Shown here piece after piece: positions 25,768 through 36,080 of a stretch of 64,000 nucleotides of DNA. Origin of the DNA: Lewinellaceae bacterium (lineage in GTDB: Bacteria; Bacteroidota; Bacteroidia; Chitinophagales; Saprospiraceae). Position numbers and translations under genes: made by a program. Location of the stretch: positions 1 to 64,000 of the forward strand of contig JADJOD010000014.1 of NCBI GenBank assembly GCA_016713985.1, written 5' to 3'. Every line of letters starts with the position of its first letter. The stretch's first letter is position 1. A model generated the notes under the pieces. The model was not told the origin of the DNA. It saw only the letters and a program-made list of their open reading frames with translations, and ran no database searches.

Positions 25768-28700
25768 ATGTCCAGACTACTCCCCGCCCTGGCCCTGTGC
25801 CTGCTTGCAACCACACTTACCGCGCAAGTCCTCATCAATGAAATCTCCGCCGCCAACATGAACGGATTGACAGACGGCGACGGCGACCGGGAAGACTGGG
25901 TCGAGTTGTACAACCCCGGCCCTGCTGCCGTAAACCTCGGCGGGTGGTTTTTGAGTGATAATCCGGGTAATCCCCAAAAATGGGTCATACCCAACGGGCA
26001 AACCATTGCGGCGGGGGCTTATCGCATCATTTTTTGCTCCGGGAAGGACAAAATTGCTGCCCCGTACATGCATACCAGTTTTAAAATCACCCAAACCAAA
26101 GGGGAATCGGTGGTATTGACCCAGCCGAACGGTACAACGGCCGACAGTTACACGTTTAACACCCCGAACCAGGTGAACCACAGTTACGGGCGCACGCCCA
26201 ATGGAGGCCCGACATGGAGTATTTACAATACACCAACTCCGGGCGCCGTCAACGCTGCCTCTCCGTATCAGGCTTATGCGCCCACGGTACAGGCGAGCCT
26301 GGCTGCAGGTTTTTATCCGGGCGCCATCCAGGTCAGCCTGAACGCCGGCGCCGGTATTGCGATTCGGTACACCGTAAACGGCAACGAACCCACTGCTGCC
26401 TCGTCGATTTATTCTGCACCCATCAATATTGCCGCAACCACCGTATTAAAAGCCCGCGCTTTTAGCGCCAATAACGCGATCCTGCCGGGTTTTGTAATGG
26501 CCAACACCTATTTTATCAATGTCAACCACACCATTCCGGTCGTTTCCATCGCGGGAGACAACCTCGTCACCTTGTTAAACGGTTCCCAACTCGTGCCGTT
26601 CGGTTCATTCGAGTATTTTGAAAACAACGCATTGAAAGACGAGGCGTACGGCGAATTTAATAAACACGGCAACGATTCCTGGGCGTACCCGCAGCGTGGG
26701 ATTGACTGGATCACCCGCGACCAAATGGGATACAAGGATGAATTGAAACACAAATTTTTTAAGGAGCGCTCGCGAACGAAGTTTCAGCGGCTCATCCTGA
26801 AAGCGGCGGCCAACGACAATTATCCAAGTTCGGGAGGCGCACATATCCGTGATTCCTACGTCCACACCCTCGCCATCGATGCCGGAATGCATGTAGACGT
26901 CCGGACGCACCGGTCTTGCGTCGTGTACGTCAACGGCCAATATTGGGGAGTATACGATTTGCGGGAAAAGGTGGACGATGCCGATTTTACCTCTTATTAT
27001 TATGACCAGGACGAGCAGGATATCGATTATATAAAAACCTGGGGCGCTACCTGGACCGAATACGGGTCGTCCACGGACTGGTACACCCTCAAAGCGTATA
27101 TTCTCGGCAACGACATGACCGTTGCTGCCAATTACGACTATGTATTACAGCAGTTCAACCTGTTGAGCCTGATCGATTACGTCATCATCAACCAGCACAG
27201 CGTTTGCAAAGACTGGCTGAACTGGAACACGTCGTGGTGGCGCGGCCGCAACCCCGCCGGAGACGGGAAACGCTGGCGTTATTCCCTGTGGGATATGGAT
27301 GCAACCTTTGGGCATTACATCAATTATACCGGCATCCCCGATGTCGGCCCCACGGCTGATCCCTGCGATGTGGAGCAAATTCCCAATTCAGGCGACCCGC
27401 AGAACCACATCGATATTTTTATGAAACTGTACGCGAATCCGCAGTTCAAGGCCTTGTATGTGAATCGGTACGCCGATTTGCTCAACACCTACCTCTCCTG
27501 CGATTATATGAACGCGCTACTGGATTCCATGACGAATACCCTCGCGCCCGAAATGGCCCGGCATTGTATGCGCTGGGGTGGAACCGTGGCCCAGTGGAAT
27601 CAAAATGTCACAAAAGTTCACGATTTTATCAATACCCGCTGTCAGATACTGGATCAAAGTATTGAGGATTGTTACGACGTGACCGGACCGTATGGATTGA
27701 CGGTGAATGTTTCTCCCGCCGGGTCGCCGAACCGGGTCAAGGTAAACACCTTTACTCCGGCGACCTATCCCTATGCAGGCGATTATTTTGGCGGAGTTAA
27801 TATCGATCTCATCGCCAAACCTGCCACCGGATGGCTGTTCGATCACTGGGAGGTAAGTGGCAATACCTTCGGGCCGGACCAGTATACGGAGGCCATTTTG
27901 CTGGCTTTTCAAACAACAGGTGTGGCTACGGCCTTTTTTGTGCCCACCGGACCATGTACGGAGCCGGCGGGATTGGCGCTATCCGATACACTGGTAGCAC
28001 CTTCCATGACCTGGATCGACCAGCCAAGCGCGAGCAGTTATCTGATTCAGTACCGGAAAGTGGGGACCCGTCTGGCTGCAAATTACCACACCCCAGAACG
28101 CCTGGAATTTTGATACGTTGCCCGGTTGCAGCAATTACGAGGTGCAAATCCGGTCCGTCTGCCCGCAAGACAGCAGCGCATTTGTTGATTTTGCATTCGC
28201 AACACCCGATCATTTATCGGGATTCGGACTAACGGATGTCACGATTTGTAATTCGGACCCCGCCGTGCTCGACGCCACATTCACCGGTGCAAGTTACCAC
28301 TGGGACGACGGCAGCGCCGCCCCGACCCGCAGCGTAACCGATCCCGGCAATTACTGGGTCACACTCCAGTTGAACGGCTGCACCGCTACAGATACGATTT
28401 TGGTGTCACAGATCAATGCGACGACCGCTATCCAGTCCGTTTTATGCCCGGGTGAAACCTTTCTCGTGGGCGCTGAAACCTTCGATGAACAACATCCGGC
28501 CGGCCAGGTCATTTTGCCCAACATGGCGACAAGTGGTTGCGACAGCATCGTAAATGTCAGCCTGAACTTTTTAACGATCAGTCAAAATCATATTAATAAA
28601 AACAGTTGCGATCCTGCGGCGGTTGGTGTGGACACCCTTTTCCTGAGTAATGCAGCGGGGTGCGACAGTTTAGTGATCACAACAACTGTTCTGGTGCCGA

Positions 28701-30860
28701 CGAGCCAGACGTTTTTGACGGCCTCTTCCTGCGACCCCGGCTCGGTGGGGGTGGATACGGTGGTTCTGTCCAATCATTTCGGCTGCGACAGCCTCGTGGT
28801 AACGGCGATTTCGTTCGACGCCGCCGCCGTTTCCATCACGCCGCTGTTTGTACAAAACTGCGACCCCGCGATGGTCGGGGTGGATACCGTTTTCCTGAGT
28901 AATGTTTTGGGTTGCGACAGTTTGGTGATTACCACCACCGGCCTTGCGCCGACGAGCCAGACTTTATTGACGGCGGCTTCCTGCAATCCCGGCCTCGTGG
29001 GTGTGGATACAGTGATTCTGTCCAATCATTTCGGCTGCGACAGCCTGGTAATCACAGCCACGGCTTATGATCCAACGAGTGTTTCCGTGACGCCGCTGTT
29101 TGTACAAAACTGCGATCCCGCGATGGTCGGGGTGGATACCGTAATCCTCAACAGTGCGGCGGGTTGCGACAGTTTGGTGATCACCACCACCGGCCTTGCG
29201 CCGATGAGCCAGACTTTTTTAACGGCAAGCTCCTGCAATCCCGGCCTCGTGGGTGTGGATACGGTGGTCCTGTCCAATCATTTCGGCTGCGACAGTCTGG
29301 TGATCACGGCCACGGCATTTGATCCAACGAGTATTTCCGTGACGCCGCTGTTTGTACAAAACTGCGACCCCGCGATGGTTGGGGTGGATACCGTGATCCT
29401 CAACAGTGCGGCGGGTTGCGACAGTTTGGTGATCACGACCACCGGCCTTGCGCCGATGAGCCAGACCTTTTTGACGGCAAGCTCCTGCAATCCCGGCCTC
29501 GTGGGTGTGGATACAGTGATTCTGTCCAATCATTTTGGTTGCGACAGCCTGGTAATTACGGCCACGGCATTCGATCCAACGAGCATTTCCGTGACACCGC
29601 TGTTTGTACAAAACTGCGACCCCGCGATGGTCGGGGTGGACACCGTGATCCTCAACAGTGCGGCGGGTTGCGACAGTTTGGTGATCACGACCACCGGTCT
29701 TGCGCCGATGAGCCAGACCTTTTTGACGGCAAGCTCCTGTAATCCCGGCTCGGTGGGTGTGGATACGGTAATCCTGTCCAATTATTTTGGCTGCGACAGC
29801 CTGGTAATTACGGCTACGGCATTTGATCCAACGAGTATTTCCGTGACACCGCTGTTTGTACAAAACTGCGACCCCGCGATGGTCGGGGTGGATACCGTGA
29901 TCCTCAACAGTGCGGCGGGTTGCGACAGCCTGGTGATCACCACCACCGGCCTGGCGCCGGTGAGCCAGACCTTTTTGGCGGCTACGACCTGCGACCTTAG
30001 TTCGGTGGGTGTGGACACGGTGATCCTGTCCAACCAATTCGGCTGCGACAGCTTAGTGGTGACCACCGTCGCTTTTACCGGCCTTGACTTCGAAACTTCG
30101 GTTCAGCACGTGCTTTGTTTCGGCGGGAGAGATGGCGCCATCCGGCTTGACACCGTTTTGACGCCCTTTATTCCGGTAGCGGTGGCATTGGGCAACTATC
30201 CCGCACAGGTTTACAACGGAGCGCCGCTGATATGGACCAACCTTCCGGCGGGTGTTTATCCGCTGGTGGCGACCAACTCGGAAGGCTGTACGTTTACCCG
30301 GGAAGTTGACGTTGCAGAAAGTAACATACTCCACCTTGATTTCGGGCAACAGCCTCTTTGTTATACACCTGGGCGACAGTATCTGGGTGGACCCGGTTGC
30401 GGACTTTCAGATCACAAAGGCCGAGTGGCTGCCCGCGAACGGGGTGCGGTGTCCGGATTGCCCTGCTACATTTATTACAGCCCAAAAAACAAATAAATAC
30501 ACGCTGACCGTATTTGATGCCAATGGCTGTTCCACCAGCGCAACACTTACCGTGCAGGTAGAGCAAGGGGTGCGGGTGTACGTGGCCAATGCCATCCGCC
30601 CCGGCAGCGACGGCCCGAATGCCGACCTTACCATTTTTGCAGGGCCGGAGGTGGAGCAAATACTTGCGCTGCAGGTGTTCGACCGCTGGGGCAACAAACT
30701 TTTTGAACAAAACGACCTGGCGCCCAATGCCCCCAGTGCATGGGACGGCACTTTCCGGGGGAAACCCGTGCCTCCGGGGGTTGTTTTCTGGGTTTGTGAA
30801 GTAAAAACCATAGACGGGCAGACCGTAACCCTGAGCGGGGATATTACCGTGCTGCGATAG
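25768..30860 (+). CDS. Giant CotH/lamin-tail adhesin with internal repeats and T9SS type B tail (two frame breaks)
   Basis: A signal peptide (LLPALALCLLATTLTA) is followed by a lamin-tail domain (EDWVELYNPGPAAVNLGGW), a chitobiase-C-like beta domain (IRYTVNGNEPTAASSIYS), a CotH kinase-like domain (NGQYWGVYDLREKVDDADF; WRYSLWDMDATFGHY), an FN3-like stretch, about twelve half-repeats with the core DTVILNSAAGCDSLVITTT, and a C-terminal CHU_C domain (LQVFDRWGNKLFEQNDLAP), the type B T9SS sorting signal. Frames change at the G4 run 28062-28065 (one G too many) and near 30340. Joined, it has ~1,690 residues. CotH domains phosphorylate proteins in spores; here the role is presumably surface adhesion or binding. 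Confidence 0.8.
28594..30066 (+). repeat. 252-bp tandem repeat inside the adhesin gene
   Basis: About six copies of an 84-codon unit, each made of two related 42-codon halves (one with NHFGCDSLV, one with NSAAGCDSLV). Successive units from 29100 onward differ at only a few positions, so unequal exchange is recent and copy number may vary. The first units are more divergent. The period is a multiple of three, so changes keep the frame. Confidence 0.92.
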
Positions 30861-30949
30861 ACAAACGGACGACCATCCCCAATCTGGATGTTTCACGTAA
30901 AACAACCCCCCCGGTGTCGGTTGAGGGAAAAAGGGTTGGACCAACGTTT

Positions 30950-31328
30950 TTTACTGTGTCGGGACACATAAAAAACGTGTCGGTTCACGTAAAAAACGTG
31001 TCGGTTGAGGAGAAAAAGCGGTGTCCCGACACGTTTTACGTGTCGGGACACATAAAAACGTGTCGGTTCACGTAAAAAACGTGTCAGTTGAGGAAAAAAC
31101 GTGTTCCCGACACGTTTTTTACGTGTCGGGACACATAAAAAACGTGTCGGGACACGTAAAAAACGTGTCGGTTGAGGAAAAAAACGTGTCTCGACACGTT
31201 TTTTACGTGTCGGTTCACATAAAAAACGTGTCGGTTGAGGAAAAAAACGTGAACCGACACGTTTTTTACCTGTCGGTTCACATAAAAAACGTGTCCCGAC
31301 ACGTTTTTTGCGTATCCCGACAGGTTTT
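30950..31328. repeat. 21-bp palindromic repeat array
   Basis: Units such as ACATAAAAAACGTGTCGGTTC and close variants with GTTGAGG or GGGACAC joins repeat about eighteen times, in both orientations, so many CGTGTCGG words face their complement CCGACACG around a T6 or A6 run. Because 21 is a multiple of three, a reading frame stays open on both strands; this is a property of the repeat, not evidence for a gene. The array lies between the adhesin gene and a protease fragment. Confidence 0.9.
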
Positions 31329-31336
31329 GTTCCGTC

Positions 31337-31705
31337 ATTAGAAGTATTGCTTACTGGGCCCTGTTTATCCTTTTCCTTATCCTGACCGGTCTGTTGTTAA
31401 AACCGCTGTTCCCCGCCAAATGGGAGCAATGTGTACACGGCGGATTCGGAACCCTTTTTGCCTTGCTGGCCACCTGGATTCTTTTAAAAAATGAAAAAAA
31501 GTCATTTGCCGATTACGGATTAACGTGGCAACGCGACACCGTGTGGAAGTTTTTAAAGGGGATGGCCATTGGAACCGCCATATTTATCGTCATCATTGTT
31601 ATATTGGTATCGTTCAGCGAACTTCAAATTCGCAGAAATGACAAAAGTTGGGACCCGGTTGCCGTATTTTTGACGGAATACTACCTCCGGAAGAAACAAA
31701 ATTAA
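31337..31705 (+). pseudogene. 5' fragment of a CPBP-type membrane protease
   Basis: The frame reads RSIAYWALFILFLILTGLLL (with no clear start codon, because the array runs up to it), then a second span FGTLFALLATWILLK, a KKSFADYGLTWQRD segment and a third span IGTAIFIVIIVILVSF. This is the start of CAAX/CPBP intramembrane proteases. The catalytic EExxxR and HxxxN motifs that should follow are absent in all frames; the frame stops at 31705. It is read as a remnant left by recombination at the array. Confidence 0.6.
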
Positions 31706-31798
31706 AGCCCCTGAGTCTTTTTGTCCCGATTTGTCCGCAATCTGTCCCTGACCGTACTGCCCGTCGCCCGAAATTTGTCCAAAATTCAAGTTTCTGCG

Positions 31799-34447
31799 AT
31801 GAAAACGTACTCTTTTTTACAAAAAAACGACTTGCCGGAACATGCCCGGCGTTTGTCCCGATTTTTCCAATGGGTTCCGGTGGCGGTGGTGTTTTTACTG
31901 CCTGACAGCCCCTTGTGCGCCCAATCTGCCGACAGCCTCCAACAACTGCCGCCCGAACAGGTGGCGCGCACCAGTACCTTCGACGTGCAACATATCGCCC
32001 TCGATCTGCGCTTCGGTTTTGAAAAAAAACAAGCCGTGGGCACGGCGACCATCACCCTTTCACCACTCGCCGCGACGGATAACATCGCCCTCGACGCGGG
32101 TTTTTTGTCCATCAATGACATCCGGACGGCAAGCGGCGCAATGTTAAAATTTGACTACGACGGCAGCGACAAAAACGACGCCCTGAAGATCAAACTCGAC
32201 CGAAAATACGCCGCCGGAGAACGTATTACCCTGAAAATCGGCTACCACACCAACTATTTGAACAAAAGTGACCCGAACAATCTCTGGGGCAGTTACGGCA
32301 AAGGGCTTCGTTTTTTTGAACCAACAAGCACGGAGCCCCGAAAACGGCGGCAAATCTGGTCGATGGGTGAGCCACAGGGCAACCGGTACTGGTTTCCCGG
32401 CCGGGATGCCCCGGGAGATTTACGGACCACCGAACTCCGGGCCACGGTGGACAAAAACCTGACGGTCATCTCCAACGGCAAACTGGTATCCCGACAGGAA
32501 AATACCGACGGCAGCAGCACCTTTTACTGGAAAACGGACACGCCGCACGCCAACCACCAGACCGCGTTCGTGGCGGGGGAATACGTGGATTTTTCCCAAA
32601 ATCAGGACGGCATCGAACTGCACAATTTCGGCTACCCCGACGAGCAGGAAGCCACCCGGGCCAGCGTGGTGCGCTTGCCCGATATGTTGCGTTTTTTTTC
32701 GGACATCACCGGTGCAAAATATCCCTATCCCGCTTACAACCAGGTGTTTGTGCAGGACTTTCCCTGGGGCGGCGGGCATAACACGGGCAGTTCCACCATC
32801 TCCGAAAACATGATCGACGATGCGGGCACACACGCCGATTTTTTTTACCTCTGGGATGGTGTGGAGGCGCAGGACCTCGCGGCGCAATGGTTTGGCAACC
32901 TGCTCACGCCGGCCGACTGGCCGGATGTATGGCTGTGTAAATCCTTCGCTTTTTATTTCGACTGCCTGTATACGGAATACAAAAACGGGCGCGACGAAAT
33001 GTTGCTCTGGAACCGCAATTTCCAGCATTCGACGGGTATGGCCGACTGGCAGGCGGGTATCCGCCGGCCCATCGTGACGCGCCATTACGACGACCCGGCT
33101 ACCCTGTGTTTCGACAATTATGCACTTCGGGGCGCCCTGGTTTTACATATGCTGCGCAAACAACTGGGCGAGGAAAAATGGCGAAAAGCCATCCGGTTTT
33201 ACGTCAAAAACCATGCGGGCAAACCCGTCACAACCGAAGATTTCCGCCGGGCCATAGAGACCTCGACAGGAGAACCGATGGACTGGTTTTTTGACCAATG
33301 GCTCTACCGGGTCGGGCATCCGGTGTTTGAAGTGTCCAAAAATTACGACGCCGGCAAAAAACAACTGGCCCTTGTCGTCCGGCAGGTGCAAAAAACGGAT
33401 CCGGGAAATCCGTATCCCCAGGTGGCGTTTTTCCAGGGAAAAACAGACGTGGAAATTGACGGGCGTATCGAATCGGTCCGGCTGGAACCCAAAGCCGAAA
33501 ACGTGTTCCTGTTTGCCGCCGCCACCGAGCCCAAACTGGTCAATTTTGATGTTGAAAGCACCTGGATCAAAGAACTCCGGTTTGAAAAAACGCCGGAAGA
33601 ACTGCGGTATCAGTTTCAAAACAGCCGGGATATTGTGGCCCGCCGTTCGGCCATGTTCGAACTGGCCGGCCTGTACAAACAGGAAAACACGCCGGCGGCC
33701 GAAAAAACAAACATTCAATCCGCATTCCGCGCCGTGATTTCCGGCAATGCCTACTGGCGATTGCGCTATTCGGCGCTGCTGACGCTCCAGGGATTACTTG
33801 CTTCGCAACCGCTGGATAAAGCCACGGTTGACCTGCTTATGGCGGTGATCCAAAACGAAAAATCCTGGAACCGGGCGGCTGCCATCACCTTTTTGGGTAT
33901 GTCGAAAGACCCCCAAAACGCCGATCTTTTTATCCGGCATTTCAACGACGAAAGCGATCGCGTCGTCAATGCAGCGGCGAATGCCTTGGGCAAAACCGGC
34001 GACCCCCGGGCGTTTGATGCCCTGGTAAAACTAAAGGACAAACCCTCCTGGAAAAACCAAAGCCTTATTTCGGCGCTGAACGGTCTTCGGGAACTCGGCG
34101 ACCCGCGTGGCGTGGAGTTGGCCCTTGATGCCCTGAAAGATGCCGCCGCCGCGCCGCGCTGGACACTCGCCACGCCGGTTTGGGATTTCCGCCTTGCCGC
34201 TGCCGAAACCCTGGTCGCTTTGGGCAAGGGCAGCGACGGTTACGATATTGTTTATCCGCGATGGATGCAATCGATGGAGGAAAACGACGTCAACGATATT
34301 TTCAGCAACGTACTGCTGCTCGTTACACTCGGCGATGCCCGCGGGCTGGCGGTTTTTCCCGCCCTGAAAGAAAAATTCAAAGACGATACAAATGTTATGA
34401 AAGCGGTGGTATCGTATGAAGAGCAGTTGAAGAGCATGCTGAAATAA
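31799..34447 (+). CDS. M1 aminopeptidase-like protein lacking the zinc site (pseudopeptidase) with HEAT repeats
   Basis: The fold is clearly M1: beta domain, catalytic-type domain, then HEAT-like helices (AFDALVKLKDKPSWKNQSLI). However, the three signature sites are altered. GGMEN appears as GGGHNTG near residue 323, the HExxH zinc motif is QDLAA (before QWFGNLLTPADWPDVW), and the NEGFA glutamate is lost in CKSFAFYF. Without both His and both Glu it cannot hold zinc in the usual way. All changes lie in one intact frame of 883 residues, so this is not a sequencing artefact. A hydrophobic N-terminal stretch (WVPVAVVFLLPDSPLCA) suggests export. A binding role is inferred. Confidence 0.85.
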   Translation: MKTYSFLQKNDLPEHARRLSRFFQWVPVAVVFLLPDSPLCAQSADSLQQLPPEQVARTSTFDVQHIALDLRFGFEKKQAVGTATITLSPLAATDNIALDAGFLSINDIRTASGAMLKFDYDGSDKNDALKIKLDRKYAAGERITLKIGYHTNYLNKSDPNNLWGSYGKGLRFFEPTSTEPRKRRQIWSMGEPQGNRYWFPGRDAPGDLRTTELRATVDKNLTVISNGKLVSRQENTDGSSTFYWKTDTPHANHQTAFVAGEYVDFSQNQDGIELHNFGYPDEQEATRASVVRLPDMLRFFSDITGAKYPYPAYNQVFVQDFPWGGGHNTGSSTISENMIDDAGTHADFFYLWDGVEAQDLAAQWFGNLLTPADWPDVWLCKSFAFYFDCLYTEYKNGRDEMLLWNRNFQHSTGMADWQAGIRRPIVTRHYDDPATLCFDNYALRGALVLHMLRKQLGEEKWRKAIRFYVKNHAGKPVTTEDFRRAIETSTGEPMDWFFDQWLYRVGHPVFEVSKNYDAGKKQLALVVRQVQKTDPGNPYPQVAFFQGKTDVEIDGRIESVRLEPKAENVFLFAAATEPKLVNFDVESTWIKELRFEKTPEELRYQFQNSRDIVARRSAMFELAGLYKQENTPAAEKTNIQSAFRAVISGNAYWRLRYSALLTLQGLLASQPLDKATVDLLMAVIQNEKSWNRAAAITFLGMSKDPQNADLFIRHFNDESDRVVNAAANALGKTGDPRAFDALVKLKDKPSWKNQSLISALNGLRELGDPRGVELALDALKDAAAAPRWTLATPVWDFRLAAAETLVALGKGSDGYDIVYPRWMQSMEENDVNDIFSNVLLLVTLGDARGLAVFPALKEKFKDDTNVMKAVVSYEEQLKSMLK

Positions 34448-34485
34448 TTGAAAATCAATAATTTTGATTTGCTAAATTCATTTTT

Positions 34486-35405
34486 ATGCCCGTCAGGTTC
34501 ATCTTCGTTATCTCGCCCCGCACACACTTGCTCGACCTTGCCGGCCCGGATCAGGTATTTTTTGAAGCCATTTTTTCAAGGCGCCGTTTGAGATCGAATA
34601 CTGCTCTTTTGCCGTGGAAGAAGCCGGCACGGCGTCGGGATTGCGGTTTGCCAAACTTCCCCATTACTCCGGGGTGGCGGTGAAAAAGGGCGATTACATC
34701 TTTATTCCCGGCATGGACATCGACGTCCTGACCAACTCGCACCACGGGGCCATGAAGGACCTGTATCGCTGGTTGTCAGCCGCTTATGCACAGGGCGCCC
34801 ACCTGTGTTCGATTTGTACCGGGGCATTTTTGCTGGCGGAAGGCGGCTTGCTCAACGGTAAAATCTGCACAACGCACTGGAAATACACCCAAAAACTGCA
34901 AAGCCGGTATCCACGCCTGAAGGTGCAGGAAAACGTATTGTTTACGGAAAAAGACGGCATCTTCACCAGCGCGGGTATCGCCTCGGGCGTGGATATGGCG
35001 CTGCACATCGTGGAAAAGGAAATGGGCGCTCACTTCACCAACAAGGTCGCCCGCGAAATTGTCGTTTACATCCGGCGGGACGGCGGACAGGCGCAGGAAA
35101 GTATATTTTTGAGTTACCGGAACCACCTGCACACCGGCATCCACACCGTGCAGGACTGGCTGGTGGAAAACCTGGACCAAAAAAACGGCCTCCCGCAACT
35201 GGCGGAAATGGCGCACATGAGCACCCGTAATTTTACCCGTATTTTTAAAAAAGAAACGGGTGTGACCATCGGCGATTACCTGACCATGCTGCGCAAAGAA
35301 AAAATTGCGGAACTCCTGAAAAAACCGGACCTGTCGAGGCCCCAGATTGCCCGGAAAGTGGGTTTAAAAAGTGAACGGCAACTGGGCAGGCTGCTGCAAA
35401 AGTGA
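34486..35405 (+). CDS. GlxA-family transcriptional regulator (DJ-1/PfpI plus AraC HTH), one frame break
   Basis: The N-terminal part (RFIFVISPRTHLLDLAGPDQVF) and the rest of the protein are in different frames. Adding one T to the T6 run 34571-34576 joins EAIFF to KAPFEIEYCSFAVEEAGT. The DJ-1/PfpI-like domain has the nucleophile-elbow region CSICTGAFLLAEGGLL; the C-terminus is an AraC-type double HTH (STRNFTRIFKKETGVTIGDY). Such proteins activate nearby metabolic genes after sensing a small molecule. It is 12 bases ahead of the methyltransferase gene, so the two probably form an operon. Confidence 0.85.
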
Positions 35406-35417
35406 AATATTGAACAC

Positions 35418-36053
35418 ATGGACAAATATCAGATTACCATTCAAAACTGGGACAAAGTTGCTTCCATGTACCAGGACAAATTTATGCACCTGGATCTGTA
35501 CGACGACACGTATGATACGTTTTGCCGGCTGACTGAAAAACCCGGCGCTAAAATTTTCGAAATTGGTTGCGGTCCCGGAAACATCACCCGGTACTTAGCG
35601 TTAAAACGGCCTGATTTTGAAATTTTGGCCACCGATGTCGCTCCCGGCATGATCGAACTGGCCAAAAAAAACAACCCGGCCGTGAATTTTGAAATAATGG
35701 ATTGCAGGGAAATAGACCGTTTAACCGGCCCGTTTGACGCCATTATGTGCGGGTTTTGTATGCCTTATTTGTCGAAAGAGGACTGCGCAAAACTCCTGAA
35801 GGACTGTTCTTCCCTGCTGAACACCGGCGGGATATTGTATTGCAGCACCATCGAAGGCGACTATGCGCAATCCGGGTATGAAACGAGCAGCGACGGGCAG
35901 TATAAAATGTACGTTCATTACTACCGGGAAGATGACCTGCTGGAAAACCTGGCGACCAACGGCTTTGAAGTGATCGACCTGAAACGGATCGCTTATGCCA
36001 AAAACGACGGAAGCAATTCCACGCAGTTGATCTTTATCGCAAGGAAAAAATAA
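35418..36053 (+). CDS. Class I SAM-dependent methyltransferase
   Basis: The 211-residue protein has motif I IFEIGCGPGNITRYL near residue 40, the acidic end of strand 2 in ILATDVAPGMIELA, and the post-I region NFEIMDCREIDRL, as in the UbiE/small-molecule class. The substrate cannot be inferred. It sits 12 bases after the GlxA-type regulator. Confidence 0.88.
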   Translation: MDKYQITIQNWDKVASMYQDKFMHLDLYDDTYDTFCRLTEKPGAKIFEIGCGPGNITRYLALKRPDFEILATDVAPGMIELAKKNNPAVNFEIMDCREIDRLTGPFDAIMCGFCMPYLSKEDCAKLLKDCSSLLNTGGILYCSTIEGDYAQSGYETSSDGQYKMYVHYYREDDLLENLATNGFEVIDLKRIAYAKNDGSNSTQLIFIARKK

Positions 36054-36080
36054 ATACAAAATCCATCGCCCGAATCCCGG

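Noticed and set aside
28594..30066. Direct-repeat array as CRISPR or intergenic satellite
   Set aside because: The 252-bp units keep one reading frame and encode a beta-domain repeat inside a large gene.
31021..31341. Genes on either strand within the 21-bp array
   Set aside because: Open frames on both strands follow from a unit length divisible by three; the peptides are low-complexity repeats.
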